A stretch of 33,028 nucleotides of DNA from Carex sylvatica (Eukaryota; Streptophyta; Magnoliopsida; Poales; Cyperaceae). The notes under the pieces were generated by a model that saw only the letters and a list, made by a program, of their open reading frames with translations, searched no databases and was not told where the DNA came from. This document shows positions 20,706-31,695 of this stretch, in pieces; the stretch's first letter is position 1, and every line of letters starts with the position of its first letter. Location: positions 1 through 33,028 of the forward strand of contig CAXKVR010000319.1 of NCBI GenBank assembly GCA_964058845.1, in the 5' to 3' direction. A program made the position numbers and the translations under genes.

Positions 20706-21235
20706 CTAATTGAGTTAAATTTTGTAATAAAATAAAATAAAATATATGAAACAACAAAATAAATAAACTTTGAACTGTATAGTAAAATATATTATAGACG
20801 ATGCCTCCAAAAAATACTCAAATAAAGAAAAATTATGATTGGTACAATATTCCACAATTCTATATATATTTTGAGGTGTACATCACAATAATAAAAAATT
20901 ATCGAAATGATTGTATGAATTCATTTTGCTCATAAAAATGAGGGGAGTATTTAAATAAAGAATCTATCTCAAAGTGTTTACAATATAAAAATAATACAAT
21001 GATAAAATAGTTCATTAATTATAGATGTTTTTGATGTTCCAATCACAAAAACATAGAAAAAATGTATCAAAATGATTGCAAAATATATCCCAAACTCACA
21101 CTATCTAAAGATTATTTCACTTAGAAAATCCAATGTCTTCACTGTTGCACTCATTTTGTATGCAAAAATGAGAGCATTTTGAAAAAAAAAAAATACACAT
21201 CAAACCGATTTTTGATAGAGAGATATACATGTTTA

Positions 21236-21382
21236 GAGCTTGTTCGGCTGTCGGAAACATAAATGAATTTGGATTCAGATTCAATTTGAATGATCAAAAT
21301 ATTAATATTATTTTCGTGAGAAAAAAAAAATTCTCTTAATAATTTTTTTTTTTCACGAAAACATTAAAAGCCGAACAAGTCC
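21236..21382. mobile_element. Tourist-like MITE, 147 bp, TTA duplication, upstream of LTD
   Basis: Left GAGCTTGTTCGGCTG and inverted right GGACTTGTTCGGCTT, each flanked by TTA (21233-21235, 21383-21385), the target preference of PIF/Harbinger elements. Inner TTTTCGTGA blocks are also inverted. Confidence 0.8.
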
Positions 21383-21610
21383 TTAAAATATAGGAATAAT
21401 ATAACGCCAGAATATTTAAAATTTAAACTTTTAGGCCTGAAGGAAAAACAACACTTTTGTTATTTCAGAATTTTACTGATTTTTCTATGTCTTGAACTTC
21501 ACAATTTTTCGTGCAGCGATTGATAAGTTAACTAATGCGTGGCTTCAACACAAAATTGCATCCGATCAGCGACATGTCGGACAAACCTGTCAGACTGTCA
21601 CTCATATGAT

Positions 21611-21671
21611 TGGGCCGTCGACAGAGTCTTCGGCTCAGCCTTGTTCTCTTCTCTCACAACAAATAGGCCCA
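21611..21671 (+). promoter_or_regulatory. Paired site II motifs upstream of LTD
   Basis: TGGGCC lies at 21611-21616 and its inverse GGCCCA at 21666-21671, about 180-240 bases before the LTD start codon. TGGGCY (site II) elements are bound by TCP factors in plant promoters of housekeeping and organelle genes. A TATA-like TTTATACAAATAAA follows at about 21732-21746, which would put transcription start near 21765. Motif match only. Confidence 0.45.
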
Positions 21672-21846
21672 AAAAATCTTTTTAACATATACTACTATTG
21701 GGAGGGCATATTCACAAAATTTAGAATTTTATTTTATACAAATAAAAGTTTAGAAGGGGAAAAAAATGAAGAAAAAGAAAGGCTGCCTTCTGAGGCTTTC
21801 CTCACCAAGCAAAAAGGGGGACAGAGATAAGAAATAGAAAAAAACA

Positions 21847-22667
21847 ATGGCTTCCTTCGCCTCCACACTCTCACACCATTTCTCACCCAAATACATATCT
21901 CATAATGGAAGCACTGTTGCAAAGCTGAGCTCTTCATTTCTATCTCTTTCTCTACCAAAGAGGCCGGTTCGGATAGGAGCTGCTAAGCTTAAGCGCACCT
22001 CCAATGTCAGAGGGACAAAAGTTACCTGCTGGTTCAGGTTTGGAAACAAAGATGCCGAGGGAGCCGGCATTTACGGTAGCCAGTCCAGAGATGATTTTGA
22101 CCGAGATGATGTCGAACAGGTTTCTAGTTTATTTTTAAGTTTTATAATTGGAATATTTTTTTTCAATTGAATTAATGTTTTGGGATGTTGGGTTTTTATG
22201 GAACAGGATGGTCTGTTAAATTCTGTTGCTCTGTTTCTGTGGAAACTTAAGACCTCAAAGAAAATGAAAATTATAATGTCTAAGATGGTCTTCATTTTTT
22301 TTTTCCCAAAAGAAGCTACATTTTTTATTCAAAAAAAAAGAAGCTACATTTTAGACATGTAGCCATCCTGTGCTAGAAAAAATAATAAAATTTTCCCTTT
22401 AATTATTTATTGTAGTATTTCAATTACATGGGAATGCTAGCAGTTGAGGGAACGTATGACAAAATGGAAGCGCTCCTGAATCAAGACATTCATCCAGTAG
22501 ATATCCTTCTCATGTTGGCGGCCTCAGAAGGTGATAAACCAAAAATCGAGGAATTGTTGCGAGCGGGTGCAAAGTATGATGTTAAGGATGTCGATGGAAG
22601 GACGGCTTTAGATAGAGCAAGTAATGAGATCAAGGAGTTCATCGTTGGTTTCACTGTTCGAAAATAG
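21847..22667 (+). CDS. LTD: LHCP translocation defect protein (LTD/GDC1), chloroplast ankyrin protein, complete
   Basis: Two exons, 21847-22119 and 22416-22667, joined in phase 0 across a 296-nt GT-AG intron, encode 174 residues, the size of Arabidopsis LTD. About the first 55-60 residues are Ser/Lys/Arg-rich with few acids, as in a chloroplast transit peptide. The mature part starts near the conserved CWFRFGNKDAEGAGIYGSQS motif and continues through DDFDRDDVEQ-YFNYMGM into two ankyrin-type repeats ending DGRTALDRASNEIKEF. LTD is a stromal factor that binds imported light-harvesting chlorophyll proteins and hands them to cpSRP43/cpSRP54 for thylakoid insertion; mutants lack normal grana. The gene is intact. 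Upstream there are two site II motifs and a TATA-like stretch. It is tail to tail with PLA1, stop codons about 720 bases apart. Confidence 0.95.
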
Positions 22668-23025
22668 TTATTGATTGATTTCTTTTTTCAATCAATTTTG
22701 CAGAGCTTCATTTTTTTTTTTTTTCCAGCTTGTTTTTGTTTCAAATTGAACTACGGTAGTGTTGTATTCTATCCATTTATCGAGGCTTGAACATAAAATT
22801 AAAAAAACAGATCGACTTCTGAATCTGTCAATGAATATAAAATTGAATTTTAGTTTTGTTGTGAACTCTCAAATAGCAAACACCTACATGAAAATATAAA
22901 GTTCCTGTCTACAAAATATTGGTATTGGCCTTTAGCGATATTGCATCATAATAACTTCCAACTTTCTCATTGTACAACAGAGTACCAATCTTCTATTTAT
23001 TCTTTTGGAATAACAGGAACCTACT

Positions 23026-23098
23026 TTTTCTCATCCAACTGTTCAAATTTTTTTGTGCACAAATCTTGACAAAAATCAACGGTTGGATAAGGAAAACA
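23026..23098. repeat. Small foldback between LTD and PLA1
   Basis: TTTTTCTCATCCAACTGTTC and the inverse of GTTGGATAAGGAAAA pair around a TTGTGCACAAATC core. It lies in the region where the two convergent transcripts end. Confidence 0.45.
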
Positions 23099-23386
23099 TC
23101 CCAAAATTTCAGCGCTGAATTTGATGTCAAAACTTGCTGATTCATTAAACAATATACCAATGCATTAACAACATATTCATTTCATTTAAGAGAATTATAC
23201 AATCATACTACAACATTCAATTCACAGCAAAATTTTCGTTTTGCGCTAGACATGTATACTCTATAACATGGAAGGGCACCTCATCTCGGCCTCTTCCACA
23301 CAACAAAATCCGCCTACTAACGATTTATGTATAACTTATTTTTCATATAAATACTATATAACTTCAATATGTATAATTCAATTGTG

Positions 23387-26300
23387 TCAGATATGGCAGG
23401 TATATTTAAATTTTGGGTGTGCACGAATTGCCAATTGCAAAGCGGAGTCGACTCTAGCCCCCTCCCTAAATAATTTGTCATATAAAACAGACAAAAACTG
23501 AGCCAAGTCTTCTTCATCATCATTCCATCCACTGACAATGTGGGACCCACCACTCTTTTCTACATCACTGTCTTCCCAGTCACTGACAGGGCTCAATGGC
23601 TCTGCTGATTCCTTTTCATCGTTTTCTAATTCTTCTTCTTCGGCTTCTTCATCTTCATCATCTCCAATGACAAAATTACCATTTTCGAGACCAGGTGCGG
23701 GTTCGGGTATGGACCCGATACCATGTATTTTTATGCTTTCTGAGTCGGGTGGTTGGGCAGAAGAGGTGATCACGGCCTTTGCACCTGAGTGTAAAAAGGC
23801 TTTTACTAGGCTTGATGTGAGGCCGTATTTACCACTGCAGATTATAATTCGGTCTCTCCATGCACTGACCTAAATAATTTGGAAATTTCCGTCAACCTTA
23901 CAGCACTACTAGATAAAAATGTAGTACCAGGGAAGGAAACTTTCACAAAACTTCAACTTACCATACAACGGACATCATCAGATGTCATGTGCAAAGCCGG
24001 TACTGTTCTTCGAAACATGAATGCGCCAATTTCTTGATTGTCATCCATTACCTGAATACAAGAGGTGCATGTAAGCTATATGGTATTGGCACCAAAAGTT
24101 GCGAAACTCCCAAGCATTCTTGAACCAAAACATGAGCATTATTTCCAGTGGTGAAGAATTTGAAAAAGAAAATCCCTTCAATATCTTATTGGCTCGTTCT
24201 TTGCAAAAGTACAACCACTGAGAAACTAGTACTAGTTCCTATTGTTATTGGAATCTTATTCACCTACTTAGCACTATAAACTAGTACTAGTGCCTATTGT
24301 AAATACCTAGGTAACTTAATTTAAAAGTTGTAACACAAAAATGAATGCAATTATACATCATCCTAAATGCTGTTAAAGATGAAGTGCCTTTAGTACCCAC
24401 ATTGAAAAGCATTTTAACAAGGTAGAACGAGAGAGGATTCATACTTGAGTTTGGCGGCCAATGTAACGATGGAGGATACCACCGATTAGGAAAGAAGGCC
24501 ATTTGGCGACCAAGTCAGATAGGCATGAAATCTTTGACAGTTCATTATAAGCTTCTTTCCTCTTGCGGCCCTGCATCACTGACGAGAGGCTTGTTTTCAC
24601 AGAATGAATGAACCGATCTGCTGATTCACCTGGCTCTGCCACCACAAAAACATCATTCTGCCAGCTGTCCATAAAAGAGTTTTTGACTAGTTAGGATGGT
24701 GTTCATGTTTGAAAATATCTTCAACTGTTATATGAAATCTCTTTTAATGTGGGCTGGATGGGAATTACGGGGCATTTCAAATGCTTACCTGTGCAAACTA
24801 ATTAGTATGTATGATAATGGGTGCTTGAACTATGAGCAAAAACAAAACAAACCTCAATATTGAGCCAGTGGAGTCATTTTGAAGTGCCAAGTGTACAACC
24901 CCAATGTGGGGTAAATTCTGCAACTTGTCATATAATGGTCTAACATGGACACCGGGCTCTCTAGATACTACAGGCGAAGTAGGCGGCGAAGCATACTTAG
25001 CCACGGGATGGCCATCCAGGCTGAGAGGTGGGACCAGGTCAATGCGGTTCACACGCTGGGGTCCACATTCAGGGCTATACAAGAGGGGACTGGAGGGGAA
25101 GCTTCCAGTGAACAATGGAGAGGTGATGGTGGTCGGCAATGAACAAGCAGGCTTGGAGAAGACAGGAGAACGAGTCATTATTGCTAGACGAATTCCATTC
25201 TGTGCACAAAAGGTTTCAAGGGATCGGGCGTGGTTAGAGGTTTTGATTGAGTCAGCATTATACGAGGCCTCAACTAGGAGAACAGTTCGTCTCCAGCCTA
25301 ATGTAGGTCCATTTTCATTTAATCCTGCTGCAAGTAAAAGAAAAGAAAAGAATGATATGGCCATTGCAGTTAAAATGGGGATAATAAGAATAAGATAACA
25401 GCAAGTACCTATAGTAGATGGTTTAGATTTGGATAATGGGTGAGATTTAGAGGTCTCCATTGGTGGTTTGTCTTCATTTTGGTATCTGGGTACCAAAATT
25501 TCACATAAATTCTTGAAAGCCCGAGAGTTTTTTTGTATGTAATCTTCAGTTGCAGCCTCCAGTTTCTGCCAATTAGTTGGGTCAGTCTCATCAAGCTCCA
25601 TTCCACACCTCTCATCAACTGTCACACAAAGATAATTAAATCATATATGAACTTATTTGTAGGATTACTAATTATTAGACAACATGCAATGGTAAAAATT
25701 AGTTTACCTGGATTGAAGCGAAAGTACTGAATGTCAGGAAGCATTGGCATGAGTGTGTCCAATGTCTCTTCAACTCTTTCCACCGAGCATGCACTCTCAA
25801 TCAAAACCTGACCAGTATCCAAGTACCTCCATCCACCTTTTCTGGGCTAAAAATTGACAAGTTTACTTTCCTTGTCAGTTCAACCAGTTGTTGATGAGAG
25901 AGATCCAATAGATGATCAGAAATCCAAAGTATGCAAACAAATAAATGTTATTACCTTAGCTGGGACTGAGCCACAGCCGATAGAGACGAGGCAGTCAATT
26001 CTTGCATCAGGCCAAAGAAGCTGGGCTTCTCTAATGGCAAAAATAGTAGGATTGTTGGCTACAATAGCCCCATCTTGCCAACGATAGACATCTGCAATAG
26101 GATAAGTGCAAAATAATGTCTTTGTTTTGGTTGGTGTCCAGGTAACATATATAGATAAGAACAGTAGAAATACATTATTAATTTTACCATCCGCAAAATC
26201 ATCAAGATAGTAAGGAGCGGCAGATGAAGCACGTACAGCCTCCCATATTTTGTGCTTACAGCTTCCAATGCAAGCACCTCGTCTGTAGGACCCATTGGCA

Positions 26301-29300
26301 TTTATACTCATACTCATACCCACTGCTGGACTCTCAGCTGTTCCTGCTGGTGTTTCAAAGGTACCAGAAGGATACTGCATTTTAGGACAAAAACAACTAT
26401 TTGAGATCCCATGGACCTACCTCTAGCTAGACAGACATTATGCACTGATGAAAGAATAACAACGACAAGGGATTCAGCAGCACCTGATAGTTCCTGAAAA
26501 GGAAAGGCTGAGCTGGCACAGTGCTGACCAAAGTTGACACAGCAAAGACCTTTGGGATGCCCTTCACAGCTGACTCTATTAGCAGATCACCATCTTCTTC
26601 ATCACTGCACATCTCCTGCAGTAACACCTCAAACTGATCTGCACTGTGCTTAGATCCATGTACAACAACTCTAAAGCTTTGTGAAGAGCTTTTGAATAGT
26701 TGGTCCAGCGCCACCTTCCATGATGTTGCCTCATCCTTTGGTATAGGCTCTGCGAAAACAAGCTTTCCAAGATTCTTGTAAATTTCCTCGCACTGCTCCA
26801 AGGTCATCAACTTCACACCCAGGGCAATTGCAAGCATACCACCAGTGGATGTGCCACATATTAGGTCAAACATCTCATGTATTCTTCTCCCACTTCCTTC
26901 TTCAATTTGCTTAAGCATTTGCACAGTCGCAAGCCCTTTCATCCCACCACCGTCCATCGACAATATGCGAAGACCTTGCTTTCCAACTGGCCTTGCCTTA
27001 ATTGCCCGTCGCAAGCTCTCATTTTCTCCTGCAGTTTAATTATGTATTCACAAAAGACTTAGTGGTTGCTACAATAATGCAACTAATAGACTTATTGAAA
27101 AAGATCAGGTTTCATTTAAACTTGCCGAAAATCGCTAAAGCACGTGCAGCAGCTTTTCCTACACGCGCCTGAGGTGCAACAGTTAGACGAAGCAAGAGAT
27201 CACGCAAGCTTTCTGATTGTGTCAGAACTCTTCGGTTCTCTGGACAGAATGCCAGGTTACCTACAGCAATCAGGGATAGGCGTTGCACCTGGGAAAAAGG
27301 AAAAAGATCATTGAATGAGTTCACATCCGTGTTCTCACTATTAAAAATAAGGTAAAAAAAAAAAACCTGTGATATGCCAAACAGTCAGAGGTTGACTAAA
27401 GCAGTTGTACCAGTGAGATGTTTCTGCTAACTATTTATTAAACAGTTGCAGACAACAAATGCTATCTGTTCATTTGTTTCTTGCATTAGTCAGAGGTACA
27501 ACACAGGTCTAAACTAGCGAATTTGAGTGCTTGAGTTAATAGTAGGTACTTCGACTCTAGGAGAGAAATAACAATTAACCTCAGAGTTTTTATTTGCGCA
27601 TAGTGTCTTTAATGACTTGAGAACATCTTTTGTGAGCAACTTCTGGGCCACACTGTCAGACACAAAGGCTAGTATGGCCATCACTTTCAAAACAGAGATT
27701 AGTTCTTCTTCATTGGTGGATCTGAGAACAGATTCAATTGGTTGCATTATATCGCATTTAAGTAGTTGCATTGCATGAGATTTATCCGATGCCAGTGAAG
27801 AAAGAGCAATGCACGCCTGTTCAACCTTTATATTTAAAAAAAAAAAATCTAATAAGAAAGAAAGATCACCAGAAAGAAATGCGGGGCCTACTACTAAACC
27901 ATCACACTCTTTTTTCCGTGAGAAGTTACGTTCTTCTTAAAATTGCTTGCTTTTCATTAAGAAATAGAATATAGCTTATTGGATTTTATTACATTTTTCT
28001 TTGAGATTTCTGCAACCAAGGTGTCATAACAATATTTTGGCATAATAGAAGTTGCTGCTTATATCTCAGTGTCTTTTGCCACTTTGCACGACCGGTAACT
28101 AGGCTCCTTTCCCAGACAGAAAAAAAGAAAAAGTATCTCATAAAAAAAAATAGTCCGGCCTTGAGCAACTGTTAAGAATGTAGTATATTGTGCCTTTCTT
28201 TTTTCTTGTTCTTTTTTTTTAGCTATGTTTATGTGTACTTGTTTGTGATATTGATCTGGTTCCATTGCACACTCTTAATCCTGAATTTTAGATTCCAAGA
28301 GTGAGGGAATCATAACATGCAATTACTAGGCTATGGCTAATTGGCTACTAGCACATAATCTTGGAGATGACACTAAAATTGGTATAAGATTATCACAAGT
28401 GAAATTTATAACTTACAACATGGCGGTTGTCACTGCTGACCATGCTGATGAGCTGGCGCACAGCACTTTCTTCCTTGCTGATGACCATGCGACTGTCATG
28501 ATCCTCCATAATTTTCGCCAAAGCTGATGCAAGTAGTGGGTGATGGCAAGAAGAAAATCGAAATATGAGAGAGAAGAAGGCACTCAACTTAGGCTTTGCC
28601 CCAAGAAAATATGAGCCGCTATCCTGGAATCCAGAAAAGCTGCACATCAGTCATACTAAGAAAACTGCAATAAAGTAAATTATACAAATGGTCCCAGAAG
28701 TTTCAAACTTTCCATTTTGGTCCCAAAAGTATTGGTCACCACCAAATTCCTCATTCGAATACAGATTTACAATAAGTCATTTTGGGGAATAGGAATGTTT
28801 GTCCACTTTTTAACAAAAGATGATGGAAAGGGCCAGAGACAGTACAAACATGAATCTTTAGTGACCCATATTGGACCTTGATATTAAACCACAATAAAAG
28901 CGGGTGGCCCTAAGGACCAGTAAGCAAGCCACGCATTAAAATATAAGCCATTTCATAAAGGCTCAAGTGAAACAATACACAAGAGGTATCAAGCATAAGC
29001 AACATTTTCGGGTCAATGGAGGTATGGATGCACTGAATATAGGGAATGCCATATTATCCAGTAGTTCATCTTTTTTGGTACAATCATACAAGTGATTTTA
29101 ATAATCATTAGAAAATAATACGGCTTAAAATCAGCTCTGTATTTGAGACCTTGAAAGAGTACAAGAAAAGTACCTCGATCTCCACAGAGACGGTTTTCAA
29201 ATTCTCAGGGGCCTCGATTCTTATATTAGCAAGAGATAGATGCCGTAACTTTTTCAGAGGCAAAATTTCAGGCAGAAACTCTAGAGGGTTACCAAATAGC

Positions 29301-30622
29301 CTCAAAACTCGAAGTTCAGACATAGCCCTGCAACATAACTGGGAATAAATAATAAGGCTAAGAACCTTTGTACTAGTCAAAAAATGGAATGGTGCAACAG
29401 AGTTTTTATGGAAAAGATGGTTTTCTGGCAGAGGTCACAGAGTTTTTATGAAAGAAATGGTTTTCAGGATGATTGACCTGAAATCAAGAAGCGGCCGAAT
29501 GAGCTTGTTGTATTCAAGAGATAGTTCTTCCAGCAAAACACATTCCCTCAGCTCCACTGGTAACAAATTGAAAGACAAAATGGTCAAAAAAGTAATTACC
29601 TTCTCTGCATCCCAATGAAATATAAAGAATTGATAGTGCTCTTTTACTGAATATTATAGCAATTTAAGTTTAACCTACCCGGAACAGAGATCAGCATGTT
29701 GTTGTCGACTCTGAGCACTTTAAGGCTTTTCAATTCACCAAGTTCAGGTGGTAAAACTGTTAGCCTGTTACTATCAAGATACAGCTTTTCAAGTTGAGGC
29801 AATTGAGTAATTAGCTCCACAGGAAATGCCTACACATTTTGTATGAAATGATAATATACAAAATGAGCCCAGGATAATGGTATTCATATTTGAATTAAAA
29901 AACCTCCAATATCTCCATGAGTCTGCCCAATACAGAAAGTCTCCTTTTTTTTTTGGCAAATAATAAAAAGAATAAAGGTTGAAATAGGATACAATACTTG
30001 CAATGGTTTTTTAGTGCAATGCATCAATGCAGAGGTGTATAAATGAACTTAACTATCAGAATGGATAGAGTGAAATACTAACCGATAGGCCACAACCGCA
30101 CAAGCTCAAAACACTGACGCTTTTCCAGTGATCCACCAATGCTGGTACACCCTCTTTCTCAGTGAGAATCAATCTGACAAGAACCCCACTACCGTCTGTT
30201 TGCTGACCCGATCCAACAGCTCTAGAGACCTTAACTGCTTTCAGCGGTTCTCTCCTCTTCACCACTTTCATGTCAACAGTGATAACAGCTGGATCATCGT
30301 CCTTCCCATCTCCATTGGCGATCTCTTTCTCTCCGTTGCCTTGTCCAGATGATGTGTTCAAAGATAGAATAACTGTGTCCTGAGGAGGTGGGAGGGCGAC
30401 CACGAGCTGCGATTGGAGGCGAAGAGCAGCTGCTTCTTCATCATCAGCGGATGACCAGTCAAGGGAGATCCGAAACCCCAGATCATACGCATTTGAATCT
30501 ACCTCAACGTCAGAGGTGGTGTCGACGGTGGGGGAGTCCGGATCGGAAAGGGGGAGGTCGCCATAGTCAAGGGAGAGATGGAAGATCTCCGATGGGCGCT
30601 TCCAGCCCAGGCCCCACGACAT
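23387..30622 (-). CDS. PLA1: Phospholipase A I (LRR-ARM-patatin acyl hydrolase), 16 exons, complete
   Basis: Exons by hand: 30622-30083, 29829-29679, 29556-29478, 29327-29174, 28623-28417, 27825-27580, 27288-27126, 27028-26484, 26374-26188, 26091-25955, 25846-25708, 25618-25409, 25327-24853, 24664-24445, 24051-23962, 23869-23387. They sum to 4026 nt (1341 residues plus TGA) with every phase consistent. Residues 1-180 hold the conserved MSWGLGWKRPSE start; about 181-308 are leucine-rich repeats; about 309-513 are armadillo-like helices; from 533 comes the patatin domain, with DGGGMKG oxyanion motif (539-545), GTSTG with nucleophile Ser574, and Asp764 in QDGA. An acidic run lies at about 1250-1271. 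It matches Arabidopsis phospholipase A I (about 1.3 kb residues), a lipid acyl hydrolase acting on phospho- and galactolipids and linked to basal jasmonate supply. All catalytic residues are present, so it should be active. It converges with LTD. Boundaries rest on homology remembered, not aligned. Confidence 0.95.
25322..25333 (-). other. NAGNAG tandem acceptor before PLA1 exon 13
   Basis: On the minus strand the intron ends TTGCAGCAG followed by GATTAAATG. Both AGs are in frame. Using the first gives an exon from 25327 and an Ala codon (G|CA) before GLNENG; using the second starts the exon at 25324 and drops that Ala. A one-residue isoform difference is possible; which is used cannot be told here. 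Confidence 0.6.
27029..27125 (-). other. GC-AG intron 7 of PLA1 (donor GCAAGT)
   Basis: The ARM-encoding exon ends in ...ATTTTCG at 27126 and the intron begins GCAAGT. The 97-nt intron ends TGCAG before GAGAAAATGAG. Only this GC donor keeps the reading frame and gives the family sequence ALAIFG-ENESLRRAIK across the junction. A GT donor three bases inside (GTTTAA) would break the frame or add residues. GCAAGT is the usual sequence of the minority GC-AG class of U2 introns. Confidence 0.85.
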
Positions 30623-30779
30623 GGGGGCTGGATCGGTAGTACTACAATTAGGGTTTGGTCCAAGTCAGGAGAAGTGAATTCGGGATGAAGGAGAGGAGAC
30701 GGAGCAGAGAAAGAGAGAGAGAGAAGTGCGAAGAAGCGAGGCGGGGAAGAGAAGTTTCTATTCTATGCCGGTGCTTGTT

Positions 30780-30958
30780 GAATTCGCATCCTATAAGACA
30801 TCTCATATTTTGCGTGACTTTTTGGAAATTTCAACTGTTCAAATACGTTCTGCACGAATCTCAAAACTGAAATAATACTGCCCCCCCCGAGCTATCCCGA
30901 ATAGGCACCGGACACGTCGGTCACGCAAAATGTGAGATACCTCTGAGGATACGCACTC
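30780..30958. mobile_element. MULE-type MITE, 179 bp, 9-bp TSD, in the PLA1 promoter
   Basis: Left GAATTCGCATCCTATAAGAC and inverted right GAGTGCGTATCCTCAGAGGT continue as ATCTCA-ATTTTGCGTGAC, TIRs of about 38 bases. Flanks GTGCTTGTT (30771-30779) and GTGCTTGCT (30959-30967) differ at one base. It lies 157 bases upstream of the PLA1 start codon, so it may be in the core promoter or the leader. Confidence 0.85.
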
Positions 30959-31394
30959 GTGCTTGCTTTGATCTAATATCGGTCGTTGTGAATATATCTC
31001 TGGTTAACCGTGTTCTAGTCGACATATCATTTGGTTTTAAGGTTAATTCACGTAACAGTGCCTCAGCACAACCACGCGAGCACACGTAGAAACGTAGAAT
31101 TATTTTGGACTCGTTGCAATTTTTCTCAGTGGATGTTGTTATGATTTCGGTAAACATTTCCAAAGAAAATAACTTGGGAACGGCGTTGCAATTTAATATT
31201 AAAATATTCTCAAAAGTCAAAGAAGAGAGAAAATAACTTGAAAAGTGAAAACGACATTGCAACAAAATATTAAAGAATCTCAAAATCAAAGAACCAAAAC
31301 AGGATTAGCTAATAGATCATGTGGAACTGTGGATGCTTAGTTGCTAATAGATCCGTTAAGAACAAAATAAAATCAAGGCCGTTAGCAGATCGTA

Positions 31395-31435
31395 GGCCCA
31401 AAATGCAAGCCCGTTGCTAGTACATCCGTTGGGCC
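31395..31435 (+). promoter_or_regulatory. Divergent site II (TGGGCC) pair upstream of the right-edge gene
   Basis: GGCCCA at 31395-31400 and TGGGCC at 31430-31435 face each other 30 bases apart, about 260 bases before the predicted start codon at 31696. Closely paired site II elements are typical of plant promoters for ribosomal and mitochondrial respiratory proteins. Motif match only. Confidence 0.5.
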
Positions 31436-31695
31436 TACATGAGAACCTTTTATTTCAGGGAACGGACCTCACAAAAATACAAAATGCAAGCGCCGTGTTA
31501 CAAATGGTCCCAATATTCAATAAATTACTGGATATCTGGAATTTTCCAGTTTTATTATTAGGACTGGAGACGATCTGAATTGGCAAGGAAGTGGGGAGCG
31601 AGGAGAAAGAAAAACAAGGGTTTCTACAGGGCTGATCTTCTCTCTCTTCAACTTGTAAGATCTCCTTTGAAGGCGAGACTACGCTGGACTCGGCC

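Larger units (their letters stand above)
18791..21235. other. No gene recognised apart from two MITE remnants
   Basis: AT-rich spacer between the 169-residue gene and LTD. The only features are the remnants at 19871-20008 and 20537-20705. Confidence 0.6.

Noticed and set aside
23538..23873. Ser-rich + strand frame
   Set aside because: Antisense of the acidic tail of PLA1 (Glu/Asp codons read backwards give Ser/Phe).
24904..25398. 164-codon + strand frame with Gly/Arg-rich translation
   Set aside because: It is antisense to PLA1 exon 13, whose frame, splice sites and homology are convincing.
28689..28760. Repeated TGGTCCCAAAAGT-like text in PLA1 intron 4
   Set aside because: It may be an old transposon piece, but no ends or duplication could be defined.
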